From: a virus
DNA: 21,991 nt
Strand: one strand, 5' to 3'
Virus record (IMG/VR): IMGVR_UViG_3300035459_000057
Span: 1-21,991 of that record
Numbering within the stretch: position 1 is the first letter of the stretch; every line of letters begins with the position of its first letter. Made by a program: the position numbers and the translations under genes. This document shows, in pieces, positions 1-7,419 of the stretch. The notes beneath the pieces were generated by a model. That model was given only the letters and a program-made list of their open reading frames with translations, did not search any database and was not told the DNA's origin.

Positions 1-1554
1 GATACCAGCTAATGATCCAGTTCCTCCAATGTGCATAGCTGTCCAAGTATTCAACCATGCGGAAGGAGCGCCACGAACGGCGACATTCCCACCCGTCAGC
101 CGCATGATCTCTGCGTTGTTGGAGCCGAGGATGAGGGGGTAGTTGTCGTAGGTAAAAATGCGCAACCCGTTGGAGTTGCCGTTGGAAACAAGTACCCCGC
201 TATCAGGCTGAAAAAGCAACCCAGCAACGGGAGTAAAGGAATGATTGAATTGCTCCATCGCCGTAACCTGAGAACCATAGTAGCACGAAAAAGCGCTACG
301 AGCAGCAGTGCCAGCGGTATCATTCCGCGAAACAACCTCGGTAAGTCCATTCTGCGAAACCATTATTGATAACGGCAGGTTCGCCGTCGCCACATTCGCC
401 CCGATATAGGCACCGCTCGCATTGAAATTCATCGCCCCAATCAGCCCCGTCGCCCCGTTGACCTTGCCAGTCGAGGTGATACCGATGGAGTCTATGCGCC
501 CCCACTCGGCTGATACCCCGCCGAAAATAAATGGCGCTCCCCCTGCCGATTGAAACGCAAGCCCAATAGTCGAATTCGTTGATATTTTTGCGAGGCTATT
601 ATTTGATAGGCCGTATATCGTTCCGCCAAAATTTGAACCATACACAACGCTGGCCAAATACTTTGATGCGTCATTCATTGCCTGAAACTGCGCATATCCG
701 GTATTGGTCGTATGGGACAATTCAACCGTAGAAACTCCACCTGACCCCTGCGCAACGGTAATCTTCCCACCAGCACCGTCTATTGAAACAGTACCTCCGC
801 CAATAATTCCGGTAGATGCTAACTTCGTGAGTTGAATAGCAGCAGCATTATCCACATCCGCATTAACTAGAAGCGAGGTTGTCAGCTTCCCGGTTGATAC
901 AGCAACATGCACAAGACCTGAAGCAGATGCAAGGTACGAAGAGTACAACGAGCCATCCCCATTCATCGATAGCAATGACGCCCCATTTGTCTGCCAATCA
1001 TACGCCTTATCGGCGGCTACAAGTCCGGTTATTCCAAGTCCAGATTTCTTCCCGGTATTGAATATCATGGCAGCATATGAGGCGCTTGATACAGCTTCAA
1101 ATGCGTCAAGTTGCAAAGCACCATACAAACCTGACACGTCATTAGACGCACCGCGAATGCGAAGACCGCCAGCACTTCTAGCCGTTCCGGTATTGATCGA
1201 ATCAATGAGGGCGAACGCACTTGTCGGAAGCAGGTTAGTCATACCATGCGCGAGGCTGGGCGTTCTCAGCAGCATCATCGCCGCGTTATTCGTCGCATCG
1301 CCGTAGAGCAGGTCTACCGTCGCCACCGTTGAGACAGGGGCGAGTCCGAGGCCGACCGCGCCAGCCGAATGTCTCAGCGGTGAATCACCCCAGGTTGTCG
1401 ATGTTAGGGCGGCAGCGAGGGTGCCGGGGGTGACACCGTGGGCGAGGGGGGAGCTACCGTTGACACCAGCCAACAGCGCGGCAAGATCGGCGTTCATCTT
1501 GGCGGCATCGTTGCAGCCAACATTCGTGAGAGGGTAGTATGGGAGAGTGGCCAT
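1..1554 (-). CDS. Tail fibre protein, 3' part outside window
   Basis: An open frame of 518 codons starts with ATG at 1554 and continues without a stop to the window edge, so the C-terminus is missing. The protein is rich in Gly, Ser, Thr, Ala and Asn with short beta-type stretches, as in phage fibres. It starts MATLPYYPLTNVGC and has an early AHGVTPGTLAAAL segment. Near the edge (about residues 485-518) it has GNVAVRGAPSAW followed by AMHIGGTGSLAG. In many phage fibres this type of stretch comes just before a C-terminal trimerisation or self-cleaving chaperone domain (peptidase S74 or similar), so such a domain may lie just outside. The ATG follows the stop of the homospermidine synthase gene by one base and has no good ribosome binding site, which suggests translational coupling. 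Its last place after the ejection genes fits a receptor-binding fibre. The exact fibre class is uncertain. Confidence 0.75.
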   Translation of the reverse strand, partial: MATLPYYPLTNVGCNDAAKMNADLAALLAGVNGSSPLAHGVTPGTLAAALTSTTWGDSPLRHSAGAVGLGLAPVSTVATVDLLYGDATNNAAMMLLRTPSLAHGMTNLLPTSAFALIDSINTGTARSAGGLRIRGASNDVSGLYGALQLDAFEAVSSASYAAMIFNTGKKSGLGITGLVAADKAYDWQTNGASLLSMNGDGSLYSSYLASASGLVHVAVSTGKLTTSLLVNADVDNAAAIQLTKLASTGIIGGGTVSIDGAGGKITVAQGSGGVSTVELSHTTNTGYAQFQAMNDASKYLASVVYGSNFGGTIYGLSNNSLAKISTNSTIGLAFQSAGGAPFIFGGVSAEWGRIDSIGITSTGKVNGATGLIGAMNFNASGAYIGANVATANLPLSIMVSQNGLTEVVSRNDTAGTAARSAFSCYYGSQVTAMEQFNHSFTPVAGLLFQPDSGVLVSNGNSNGLRIFTYDNYPLILGSNNAEIMRLTGGNVAVRGAPSAWLNTWTAMHIGGTGSLAGI

Positions 1555-1555
1555 A

Positions 1556-3181
1556 TCAGTTTTGGTCTAGGAAATTAGAGAACGACCAAATATTTTTGGT
1601 GTCGATTTTCAGGTCTTTTCGCTCTGGAAAGTATACCGTATTATCCTTCACCGGCGACCACTCAAACTCTTTGCTGATGAAGTTTCCAAGATAGGGTTTC
1701 GCTACTTTCAAAATATACTCGTGGTCGATATCTTCAGGGTCAACAATTCCAGCCGTAGGGTTTTCCAACATCCAGCAAATTGCCGACACCACGCCGATAG
1801 CGACCTGTACAGTAGTGGCGTTCTGTAGCGGCACGAGGTTGCACGCATCCTCGATGTTCAACGACGAACCACACCACCACACGTGCTTATCATCGTAACC
1901 GCCTATCATGCACCCCAGAGTGTCGGCCCCGCCGCTGATGTCGTTGTCATAGGCGATACGCTGCCTTGGCAGGCACTTGTAGTCATTTGCCCTGAGTTCC
2001 TGAAGCGAGGCCATTGTAGAGTCACACGCCAAATAGCAATAGTACACCGTTGGCCGGTATTTGCCATCCTTGGTGGTCAGGAAATCGCTGATCGTGTACG
2101 CCTCACCGTGCCGAATGAGTACGCCGATAATCTGCCCGTTTTGGCTGATCGGTTCGGTCTTATCTTCGCCGGTAGCCTGCGTTTTCTTCATCTCGTCCGT
2201 GGGCGGCACAAATCCCCGCACTCGTGTGTTCATCCCCATCTGATGCAAGAATATCTGATTCTTGGGGCCAACGGCGGGCACAGTGGCACCCATCGGTGGT
2301 TCGCCCTCGTGAGTACCCCACCCAAGCTCTGCCGGGCTTGTAGCCTCTTCCAGGAGGCCCAAACATGACCACGTACCGATAAACTCCCCCGGTTCCCGTG
2401 GTTGCAGCACAATCTGGGTGTCGCGTTCGGTGTCCAGCACAACTTTTACGCCCAAATCCCGCGCCAATTCGGCAAAATCACCGTTGAACTTCTTTTTCTT
2501 GGCCTTTGCCAAGTCCATGAGCCCCTTTTTGGCGAATGTCGAGATAAGGCCGGGGTTGGCACCCATTTCGAGGCAGGCGGTGGTCGCATTTTTCGGCCAG
2601 CCCTTGAGTAGTGCGTTGATCTCCATGCGGCGAGCGTACAGGCTCTTGTCGTAGGCGCTGCGCTTGTCAAAACCGCCGTCTGTGAAGTCCCATTCCTCGA
2701 TGCTGGTATTGATGTACATCACCTTGTTGTCGCGGCACCACTTGAGTATCTCGATGCACGATATGTCATACGCGAGGTCGATGCACAAGTCACCTTCCGA
2801 TAGGTGAGAGTTCATCACCTCTTCAAAGTTCTCTTTGACAATCTGAATCTGCTCGAATGTCGCGCCTTCGTCTATCCAGTTTTGCAGCACTTCGGTGCGG
2901 TCGAGCATGTCGATGAGCGTCACCTGCGCCATGTTCAGGTTAAGGTGCGATATTAGTACCGGGAACATGCACTCGAATACGCTGCCGGTGCCGATGCACA
3001 CCACACGGTTAGCAAAGTCATGCTGCTTAATGGCAACAGGCGCGGGCTGCGCGGGCAACTTCGGCTCTACCTCGCCCTCGTGTCCGTTCGGCACGATCTC
3101 GGGCGGCTGCGGGTTCACCGGCTGCTTGTTCTTCGTGGCAAGCGCCATCATTACGTCAATGCCCTTGGGCTGTTTGTTCAT
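1556..3181 (-). CDS. hss: Homospermidine synthase
   Basis: The 541-residue protein matches bacterial homospermidine synthase (saccharopine-dehydrogenase-like Rossmann family) over its length. The known enzyme makes homospermidine from putrescine, or putrescine plus spermidine, using NAD as a recycled redox cofactor in the cytoplasm. Visible marks: NAD-binding CIGTGSVFE (62-70) with acidic D91 after the second strand, EMGANPG (205-211), ERDTQ (252-256), TWSCLGLLEE (270-279), PAELGWGTHE (283-292), NTRVRGF (318-324), YRPTVYYCYLAC (375-386) and a PYLG segment near 496. By recall of the Blastochloris viridis enzyme, Glu162, Asn209, Glu252, Trp271 and Glu279 match its Glu117, Asn162, Glu210, Trp229 and Glu237, so the active site looks intact. 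The first 55 or so residues are a Pro-rich extension absent from that enzyme. The ATG overlaps the upstream stop (ATGA) with AAGG seven bases before it. An inner start at Met11 or Met12 is possible. Confidence 0.93.
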   Translation of the reverse strand: MNKQPKGIDVMMALATKNKQPVNPQPPEIVPNGHEGEVEPKLPAQPAPVAIKQHDFANRVVCIGTGSVFECMFPVLISHLNLNMAQVTLIDMLDRTEVLQNWIDEGATFEQIQIVKENFEEVMNSHLSEGDLCIDLAYDISCIEILKWCRDNKVMYINTSIEEWDFTDGGFDKRSAYDKSLYARRMEINALLKGWPKNATTACLEMGANPGLISTFAKKGLMDLAKAKKKKFNGDFAELARDLGVKVVLDTERDTQIVLQPREPGEFIGTWSCLGLLEEATSPAELGWGTHEGEPPMGATVPAVGPKNQIFLHQMGMNTRVRGFVPPTDEMKKTQATGEDKTEPISQNGQIIGVLIRHGEAYTISDFLTTKDGKYRPTVYYCYLACDSTMASLQELRANDYKCLPRQRIAYDNDISGGADTLGCMIGGYDDKHVWWCGSSLNIEDACNLVPLQNATTVQVAIGVVSAICWMLENPTAGIVDPEDIDHEYILKVAKPYLGNFISKEFEWSPVKDNTVYFPERKDLKIDTKNIWSFSNFLDQN

Positions 3182-5490
3182 TTGGATGCCTTAGATAATT
3201 CAGAAATTATTGCGGGCAGCGCCGATGCTTCGGCGGAAGTCGATCCGAATCCTTGCTTGAATTTATCCTTAATTGATCCACCATATTCTGGCACTGATTT
3301 TAGAGCCATGCCGCCAGCCTTTTGCAACATTCCTGAACCGAATCCCATGCCAGCCAGTGCCCCGGTAATCAGCCCAGCCGTTTGCTCTTCGGGCGTGTCG
3401 CCAGACAATGCGAACCCGGCCCCGGCCCCGGCAACACCACCGGCCACCGTCTTTTCGAGTGGGTTGAATCCACGCTTGACCAAGAAGCGGGCCATGAGGT
3501 TCACGCCATACGCACCACTGGCAGCAGCACCGACAGCGGCGGGCAACGCGCTTATCAGGCCTTGTCCGGCAGCATGGCCGCCGACACCGCCAGCGATAGC
3601 CTCACCAGCGGGAATGAGCAGGCTCCAAACAGCCGCACCCGTTCCGCTCGGGTTGGTATCGGTAATCAGATTGAACTTGTCGGCCCGTGCCCGGCGCAAC
3701 CCGCGCACCACATCGACAAGCTGATTGGCCTTGTCATCGCCCAAGATCATTCTCAGCGCCCGGCCATTGTACTGCTTGATGTTGTTGGCGAGCTTGTTCA
3801 CCGATATATCGCCGCTGGAATTGAGTATCGAGCGGTCGATAAGCCGCGCCATGAGTCCGGTGCGAAGATTCTGCCGTGTGTCTTCATCCATGAGCTTCAT
3901 CACGACCGACGTTTTGCTCATGTTCGACGGCTTCAACAGGTTGTCGAGAGGTTTGGTCACATCGACAAATCCGGCCTCATCGACACCCTTGTTGTACCCG
4001 CTTAGCTTGGCCGTCACATCGCGGATGTCTTTCGTTGCGGCAAAGAAGCGGTTCACATCTTTCAACTGCTTCACGCCATCTTCACCGGCAATCTTGGCGA
4101 TGTGCGCAACTTCGGCATCAACGAGAGTGCCGTAAAGCGCCTTGTACGCCTCGCGGTCGTTATGGCCCAGCTTGTACGCATCCGGCCCAAAAGCCAAATC
4201 GCCGACCTGAGTTTTGATCGTGCGCAACAGGCTGTATTTATCGGGCGTTTTTGCAATGCCTATATTGCTAACCTGTGCAACAATATCCCCGATACTCTGA
4301 GCGACGGAAGATGTGACGCCGGTCGGCATCTCCTTGCCAACAACAAAGCCGCTTTCATCGAAGATCGGAAACTTGGCATTGATGCGCTTCTTGGCCTCTT
4401 GGCCTACCGCGTAGCCGTCGATTTCAAGCTTGTTCCCGGCCTTGACAATCGTTCCGTACATATCGCGGAATCCCGTATCGAGCTTTTGCACCGTGCCCTG
4501 CAATCCGGCCTGAATCTTCGCCGCTAAGTCTTCGGGTGCAATTTGACCCAATTTCCCGCCAGAAATGCTCTCCAATGCGGTTTTTACCGCATCCGACGCC
4601 TGCCGCTTTTGAGCTGTCATTACGCCAACGCCGCCCGGTAACGTCTGCGCCACTTTCTCGACCGCGCCAAGGGCCGCAGGAGCCACGTTGCCGCCAAGGG
4701 GTGTCAATGCCTGGCTGCGCGTCAAAGGTATGCCAGAACGAGCCGCAGCCGCGTTCTCTGCCTCCATAGCGGGCGTTGCACCCTTGCCTGCCAGAACACG
4801 GGCCGCAATGTCACCGGCAGACCTTGGCTTGGTTACCGCGCTTTTGACCAAATCGAGCAGCGTTTTTGGTTGAGTGGTTGCCTTGGCTGCGGCGGTCAGC
4901 ACTTCCGGCGCTGTTTTGGTAGCCGTCCGTTTGGCAACGTCGGCAAGATAGGCCGCGCCCTTGGTTTCAGCCCCGCCAACGGGCAAAACAGACAGAATAT
5001 CCATCAGGTCAGCTTTAAGTTCATCGGGCTTATCGTATCCAAGGCCGGGAGCGATGGATTCTACACCCTTGCCTATCTGGTCAGTTACAATGCCGACGCC
5101 CTCTTTGATGGCCGGAACCTTGGCAAGCCCGCCAACGACCTTTTTAGCCAAATTACCAGCCCCGGTGCCCGCTGCCTTGACGCCGGGTATCTTCCCGGCC
5201 AAACCACCGGCATCCTTCAAAATCTGCATCAGGAAGTCAACGCCGCCACCGGCCACCTGCGCCCCGGTGCGGATGAGGGGCCGCGCAAGTTCAGTATTCG
5301 GGCCCGCCCATGCGTCGGCTACGGTCTGTGCGCGGCGGTCGAACTTGTTGTAAAGATCGTCCGTTGGTTGTGGCTGGTTGGCTGTTCCGATAGTTGCCGG
5401 AATACCGGGAGTATCATAGACGATGCGGCCACTCGATGCAGCCGGGGATACCGATGGCGTAACATTCGGGGTATCGTAGACTATTGCCAT
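3178..5490 (-). CDS. Large internal virion (DNA ejection) protein
   Basis: A 770-residue protein, Ala/Gly-rich and mainly helical. The N-terminus repeats IVYDTP at residues 3-8 and 23-28. Residues 80-150 contain Gly-rich helices. Around 252-305 a segment of the type SGIPLTRSQALTPLGG, then LPGGVGVMTAQKRQ, resembles a stretch I know from large phage injection proteins. Residues 620-730 hold Gly/Ala-rich, membrane-compatible segments (around 619-662 and 681-722) with GxxxG-like spacing. In podoviruses the internal virion proteins leave the particle and form a trans-envelope channel; the position between the nozzle gene and the fibre fits that job. Start: ATG at 5490 with GGGAGG eight bases upstream, overlapping the previous gene by 10 bases. 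I see no lysozyme or transglycosylase motif. The virion role is inferred from position and composition. Confidence 0.6.
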   Translation of the reverse strand: MAIVYDTPNVTPSVSPAASSGRIVYDTPGIPATIGTANQPQPTDDLYNKFDRRAQTVADAWAGPNTELARPLIRTGAQVAGGGVDFLMQILKDAGGLAGKIPGVKAAGTGAGNLAKKVVGGLAKVPAIKEGVGIVTDQIGKGVESIAPGLGYDKPDELKADLMDILSVLPVGGAETKGAAYLADVAKRTATKTAPEVLTAAAKATTQPKTLLDLVKSAVTKPRSAGDIAARVLAGKGATPAMEAENAAAARSGIPLTRSQALTPLGGNVAPAALGAVEKVAQTLPGGVGVMTAQKRQASDAVKTALESISGGKLGQIAPEDLAAKIQAGLQGTVQKLDTGFRDMYGTIVKAGNKLEIDGYAVGQEAKKRINAKFPIFDESGFVVGKEMPTGVTSSVAQSIGDIVAQVSNIGIAKTPDKYSLLRTIKTQVGDLAFGPDAYKLGHNDREAYKALYGTLVDAEVAHIAKIAGEDGVKQLKDVNRFFAATKDIRDVTAKLSGYNKGVDEAGFVDVTKPLDNLLKPSNMSKTSVVMKLMDEDTRQNLRTGLMARLIDRSILNSSGDISVNKLANNIKQYNGRALRMILGDDKANQLVDVVRGLRRARADKFNLITDTNPSGTGAAVWSLLIPAGEAIAGGVGGHAAGQGLISALPAAVGAAASGAYGVNLMARFLVKRGFNPLEKTVAGGVAGAGAGFALSGDTPEEQTAGLITGALAGMGFGSGMLQKAGGMALKSVPEYGGSIKDKFKQGFGSTSAEASALPAIISELSKASK

Positions 5491-6959
5491 GTTGCGGGCC
5501 TCCCGGCAACGATTATCTTGTCTCCCGCCTGAATTTCGTGTCTTGTCGCTGCCACTTCTGCCTCTGCTTCAGTCGCAAACGATTTGATTGTTACCGGGTT
5601 AGGGTTCTGGTCGAGCGCCCCCATTGCCTTGCTGTACCAATCGGGATGCCGCGAAATTAGGCCGGGGTAGCTCGCCTCCGCCACGCCCGCATTCTTCGAT
5701 ATGATGTCGTTGTCAACCTGTTTCAGGCCGAGAATAACCGCCTTGAGTTGCGCCCGAATATCGGGATTGTTGTACTTTTGCGGGTCGCCGGTGAGGTACT
5801 GCCACTTCGCGGCAAGGTCAGCGCCAAGGCTGTTTTGATACCCCTCTTTCAACTGTTCGGAGTGAGGCACGCCGCCGTTCATGATGCCGTACAAATCGGG
5901 TTGAACAAGCTGCTTGATAGCGTCAACCGAAGAATTAGGATCATTGAGAATGGCAAGCGCACGGTCTGCCCGCATGTTGGCAAGCGCGGCCACACCTACC
6001 GCCGACCGGCTCGAAGCGTGCAACGGGCTGATGAGGTTCATAAACTTGGGCCATGCGCCCTCATCGAATTGCTGCTGCTTCTGACTGATAACGAGCCCGC
6101 CGTGTTCGTCGAATTGCACCGTCTTTGCCGGATGGTGATTCTTCCACGCTTGTTCCATGTCGGCTTTTTTCTCATCGGTCGTCTGTTGGAAACCGGCATC
6201 GTGTAACTCTGTTTTTTGTCCTACAGAAGTGGCCGCCGCATCGCGTATCTTCCGATAACCAGCAGGATCATTTGCCCACATTGAGGCGTTGCCATAGACT
6301 TGAGGGTGTGCCGCAATGTCGGCAACCTCTTCGGTGGTCAACGGCATTGTTTGTTTTCTCGTTGCCAGCTTACCGGCATACGAGAGAATCTCTGACGGGT
6401 CGCCGTACTTCATCGCTATCTGCGCCACCTGTTTGTCGGCGTCGGGCGCGTTCATATCCACGGCGGCGAGTTCTTTGCGCAACGCGCTCTCATTCGCCGT
6501 CTTCTGCCCCGTCACCTTCTCGGCAATCGCGTCTTTCTTCGCCCGTCTCTCGCGGTCGGCTTGCTGTACCAGGAAATCGCGCTGCCCCATTGCGACCGTG
6601 CCGGGGCTCTTCCCCTGAGTGGCAACGCTTTCTAGGGCAGCGAGCGCCGGGAGCACAACCTTCATCATTCCTTCGTTGCTCGAAATGTAGTCGAGGAAGT
6701 TTGAGGCCTTCTCGGGTTCCATCTGCGTTGCTTTAACGACCGGAACGTCAGACGAAACGGTTTCGGGAGCGGTTTCTGGTTTCCACGATGTGAAGTCCGG
6801 AGTTGCCGGTTCTGATGGCGTTGCTATCGGCGTTGCCGTCGCGTCTGCTGGTGCTGGATCAATGCCAAGCCGACGCCTTTGTGCATCAACCTTCGCCCTC
6901 ACATCGTCGATGGTCGGCAGCGTCGCGTTTGGAATGCTTGATGTATCAACGATTGCCAT
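5481..6959 (-). CDS. Putative internal virion protein with C-terminal GDKIIVxGRPAT module
   Basis: A 492-residue protein. It begins MAIVDTSSIPN, reminiscent of the MAIVYDTP start of the next gene, then has a Pro/Ala/Thr-rich linker to about residue 75. A charged helical region follows, including residues 125-170 (QQADRERRAKKDAIAEK). The middle and C-terminal parts look helical and soluble. The last 33 residues (460-492) form a compact module, FATEAEAEVAATR then GDKIIVAGRPATWQ, of a kind I recall at the ends of other phage structural proteins. ATG at 6959 has GAGG seven bases upstream, and the upstream stop lies nine bases before it. Membership of the ejection cassette is inferred from location between small and large putative ejection proteins. 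No enzymatic motif is evident. Confidence 0.55.
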   Translation of the reverse strand: MAIVDTSSIPNATLPTIDDVRAKVDAQRRRLGIDPAPADATATPIATPSEPATPDFTSWKPETAPETVSSDVPVVKATQMEPEKASNFLDYISSNEGMMKVVLPALAALESVATQGKSPGTVAMGQRDFLVQQADRERRAKKDAIAEKVTGQKTANESALRKELAAVDMNAPDADKQVAQIAMKYGDPSEILSYAGKLATRKQTMPLTTEEVADIAAHPQVYGNASMWANDPAGYRKIRDAAATSVGQKTELHDAGFQQTTDEKKADMEQAWKNHHPAKTVQFDEHGGLVISQKQQQFDEGAWPKFMNLISPLHASSRSAVGVAALANMRADRALAILNDPNSSVDAIKQLVQPDLYGIMNGGVPHSEQLKEGYQNSLGADLAAKWQYLTGDPQKYNNPDIRAQLKAVILGLKQVDNDIISKNAGVAEASYPGLISRHPDWYSKAMGALDQNPNPVTIKSFATEAEAEVAATRHEIQAGDKIIVAGRPATWQ

Positions 6960-6968
6960 ATTTGAACC

Positions 6969-7406
6969 TCATGCCGGTTGAATATCGGAAGAAGCATCAG
7001 GAGACTGATCCGTGTTCTGCCAAGATGGCGGCGGCGTCTTTTTCAACAGATTGCCGAATGCGTCGAGCTTGCCGCTCAAATAGTCGGGCAATCCTGACTG
7101 TCCCGCCGCATTGAGAACGCCGCCGAGAACCTTTGAGCCGCTCAAATCGGGTTGGTCAATCACATGAGTATTTTCGGCTCGGCTTGACTCCGGCGTTCTG
7201 TTGTATGCAGATTGTTTCAGCACGCGGGCCAGGGCGTCGGCCTTGGCAAGTTGCATAGTTCTGTCTACATTCTCTTGCTGAATGTTTTTATTCTCAAGAG
7301 CCTGCTTGTTTGTTTGTTTCTCATATTCAGATTGCTTGTTCGCGTTGTTCACCGCACTTGCGGCCTCTGTTATGAGAGAAAGAATCGCCATTATTGGAAG
7401 AGCCAT
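6969..7406 (-). CDS. Small protein with hydrophobic N-terminus, possible internal virion protein
   Basis: A 145-residue protein starting MALPIMAILSLITEAASAV, a short hydrophobic helix that could insert in a membrane or act as a weak signal. It continues with a Gln/Lys/Asn-rich probable coiled coil (about 20-65) and a C-terminal Gly/Leu amphipathic stretch before a Pro/Ser/Asp-rich tail. I chose the ATG at 7406 because AAGGAG lies seven bases upstream; a longer TTG start at 7430 would place that ribosome binding site inside the gene and would overlap the upstream stop (7420-7422). Small membrane-active proteins commonly precede the large ones in podoviral ejection cassettes. A holin is an alternative, but only one hydrophobic segment is present and no lysis gene is nearby. 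Confidence 0.5.
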   Translation of the reverse strand: MALPIMAILSLITEAASAVNNANKQSEYEKQTNKQALENKNIQQENVDRTMQLAKADALARVLKQSAYNRTPESSRAENTHVIDQPDLSGSKVLGGVLNAAGQSGLPDYLSGKLDAFGNLLKKTPPPSWQNTDQSPDASSDIQPA

Positions 7407-7419
7407 TATGATACTCCTT

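Noticed and set aside
1556-3181. Saccharopine dehydrogenase or carboxynorspermidine synthase
   Set aside because: Same broad fold, but ERDTQ, PAELGWGTHE and YRPTVYYCYLAC along with a full-length match fit homospermidine synthase specifically.
3020-3724. Long plus-strand frame opposite Hss and the 770-residue gene
   Set aside because: It spans two convincing minus-strand genes and their junction, has no family marks, and its residues reflect the opposite-strand codon pattern.
4870-5532. Plus-strand frame of 220 codons
   Set aside because: Lies opposite the 770-residue gene and its overlap with the next gene; no ribosome binding site or recognisable motif.
6969-7406. Holin
   Set aside because: Only one hydrophobic segment is visible, no endolysin is nearby, and the position is inside the ejection cassette.
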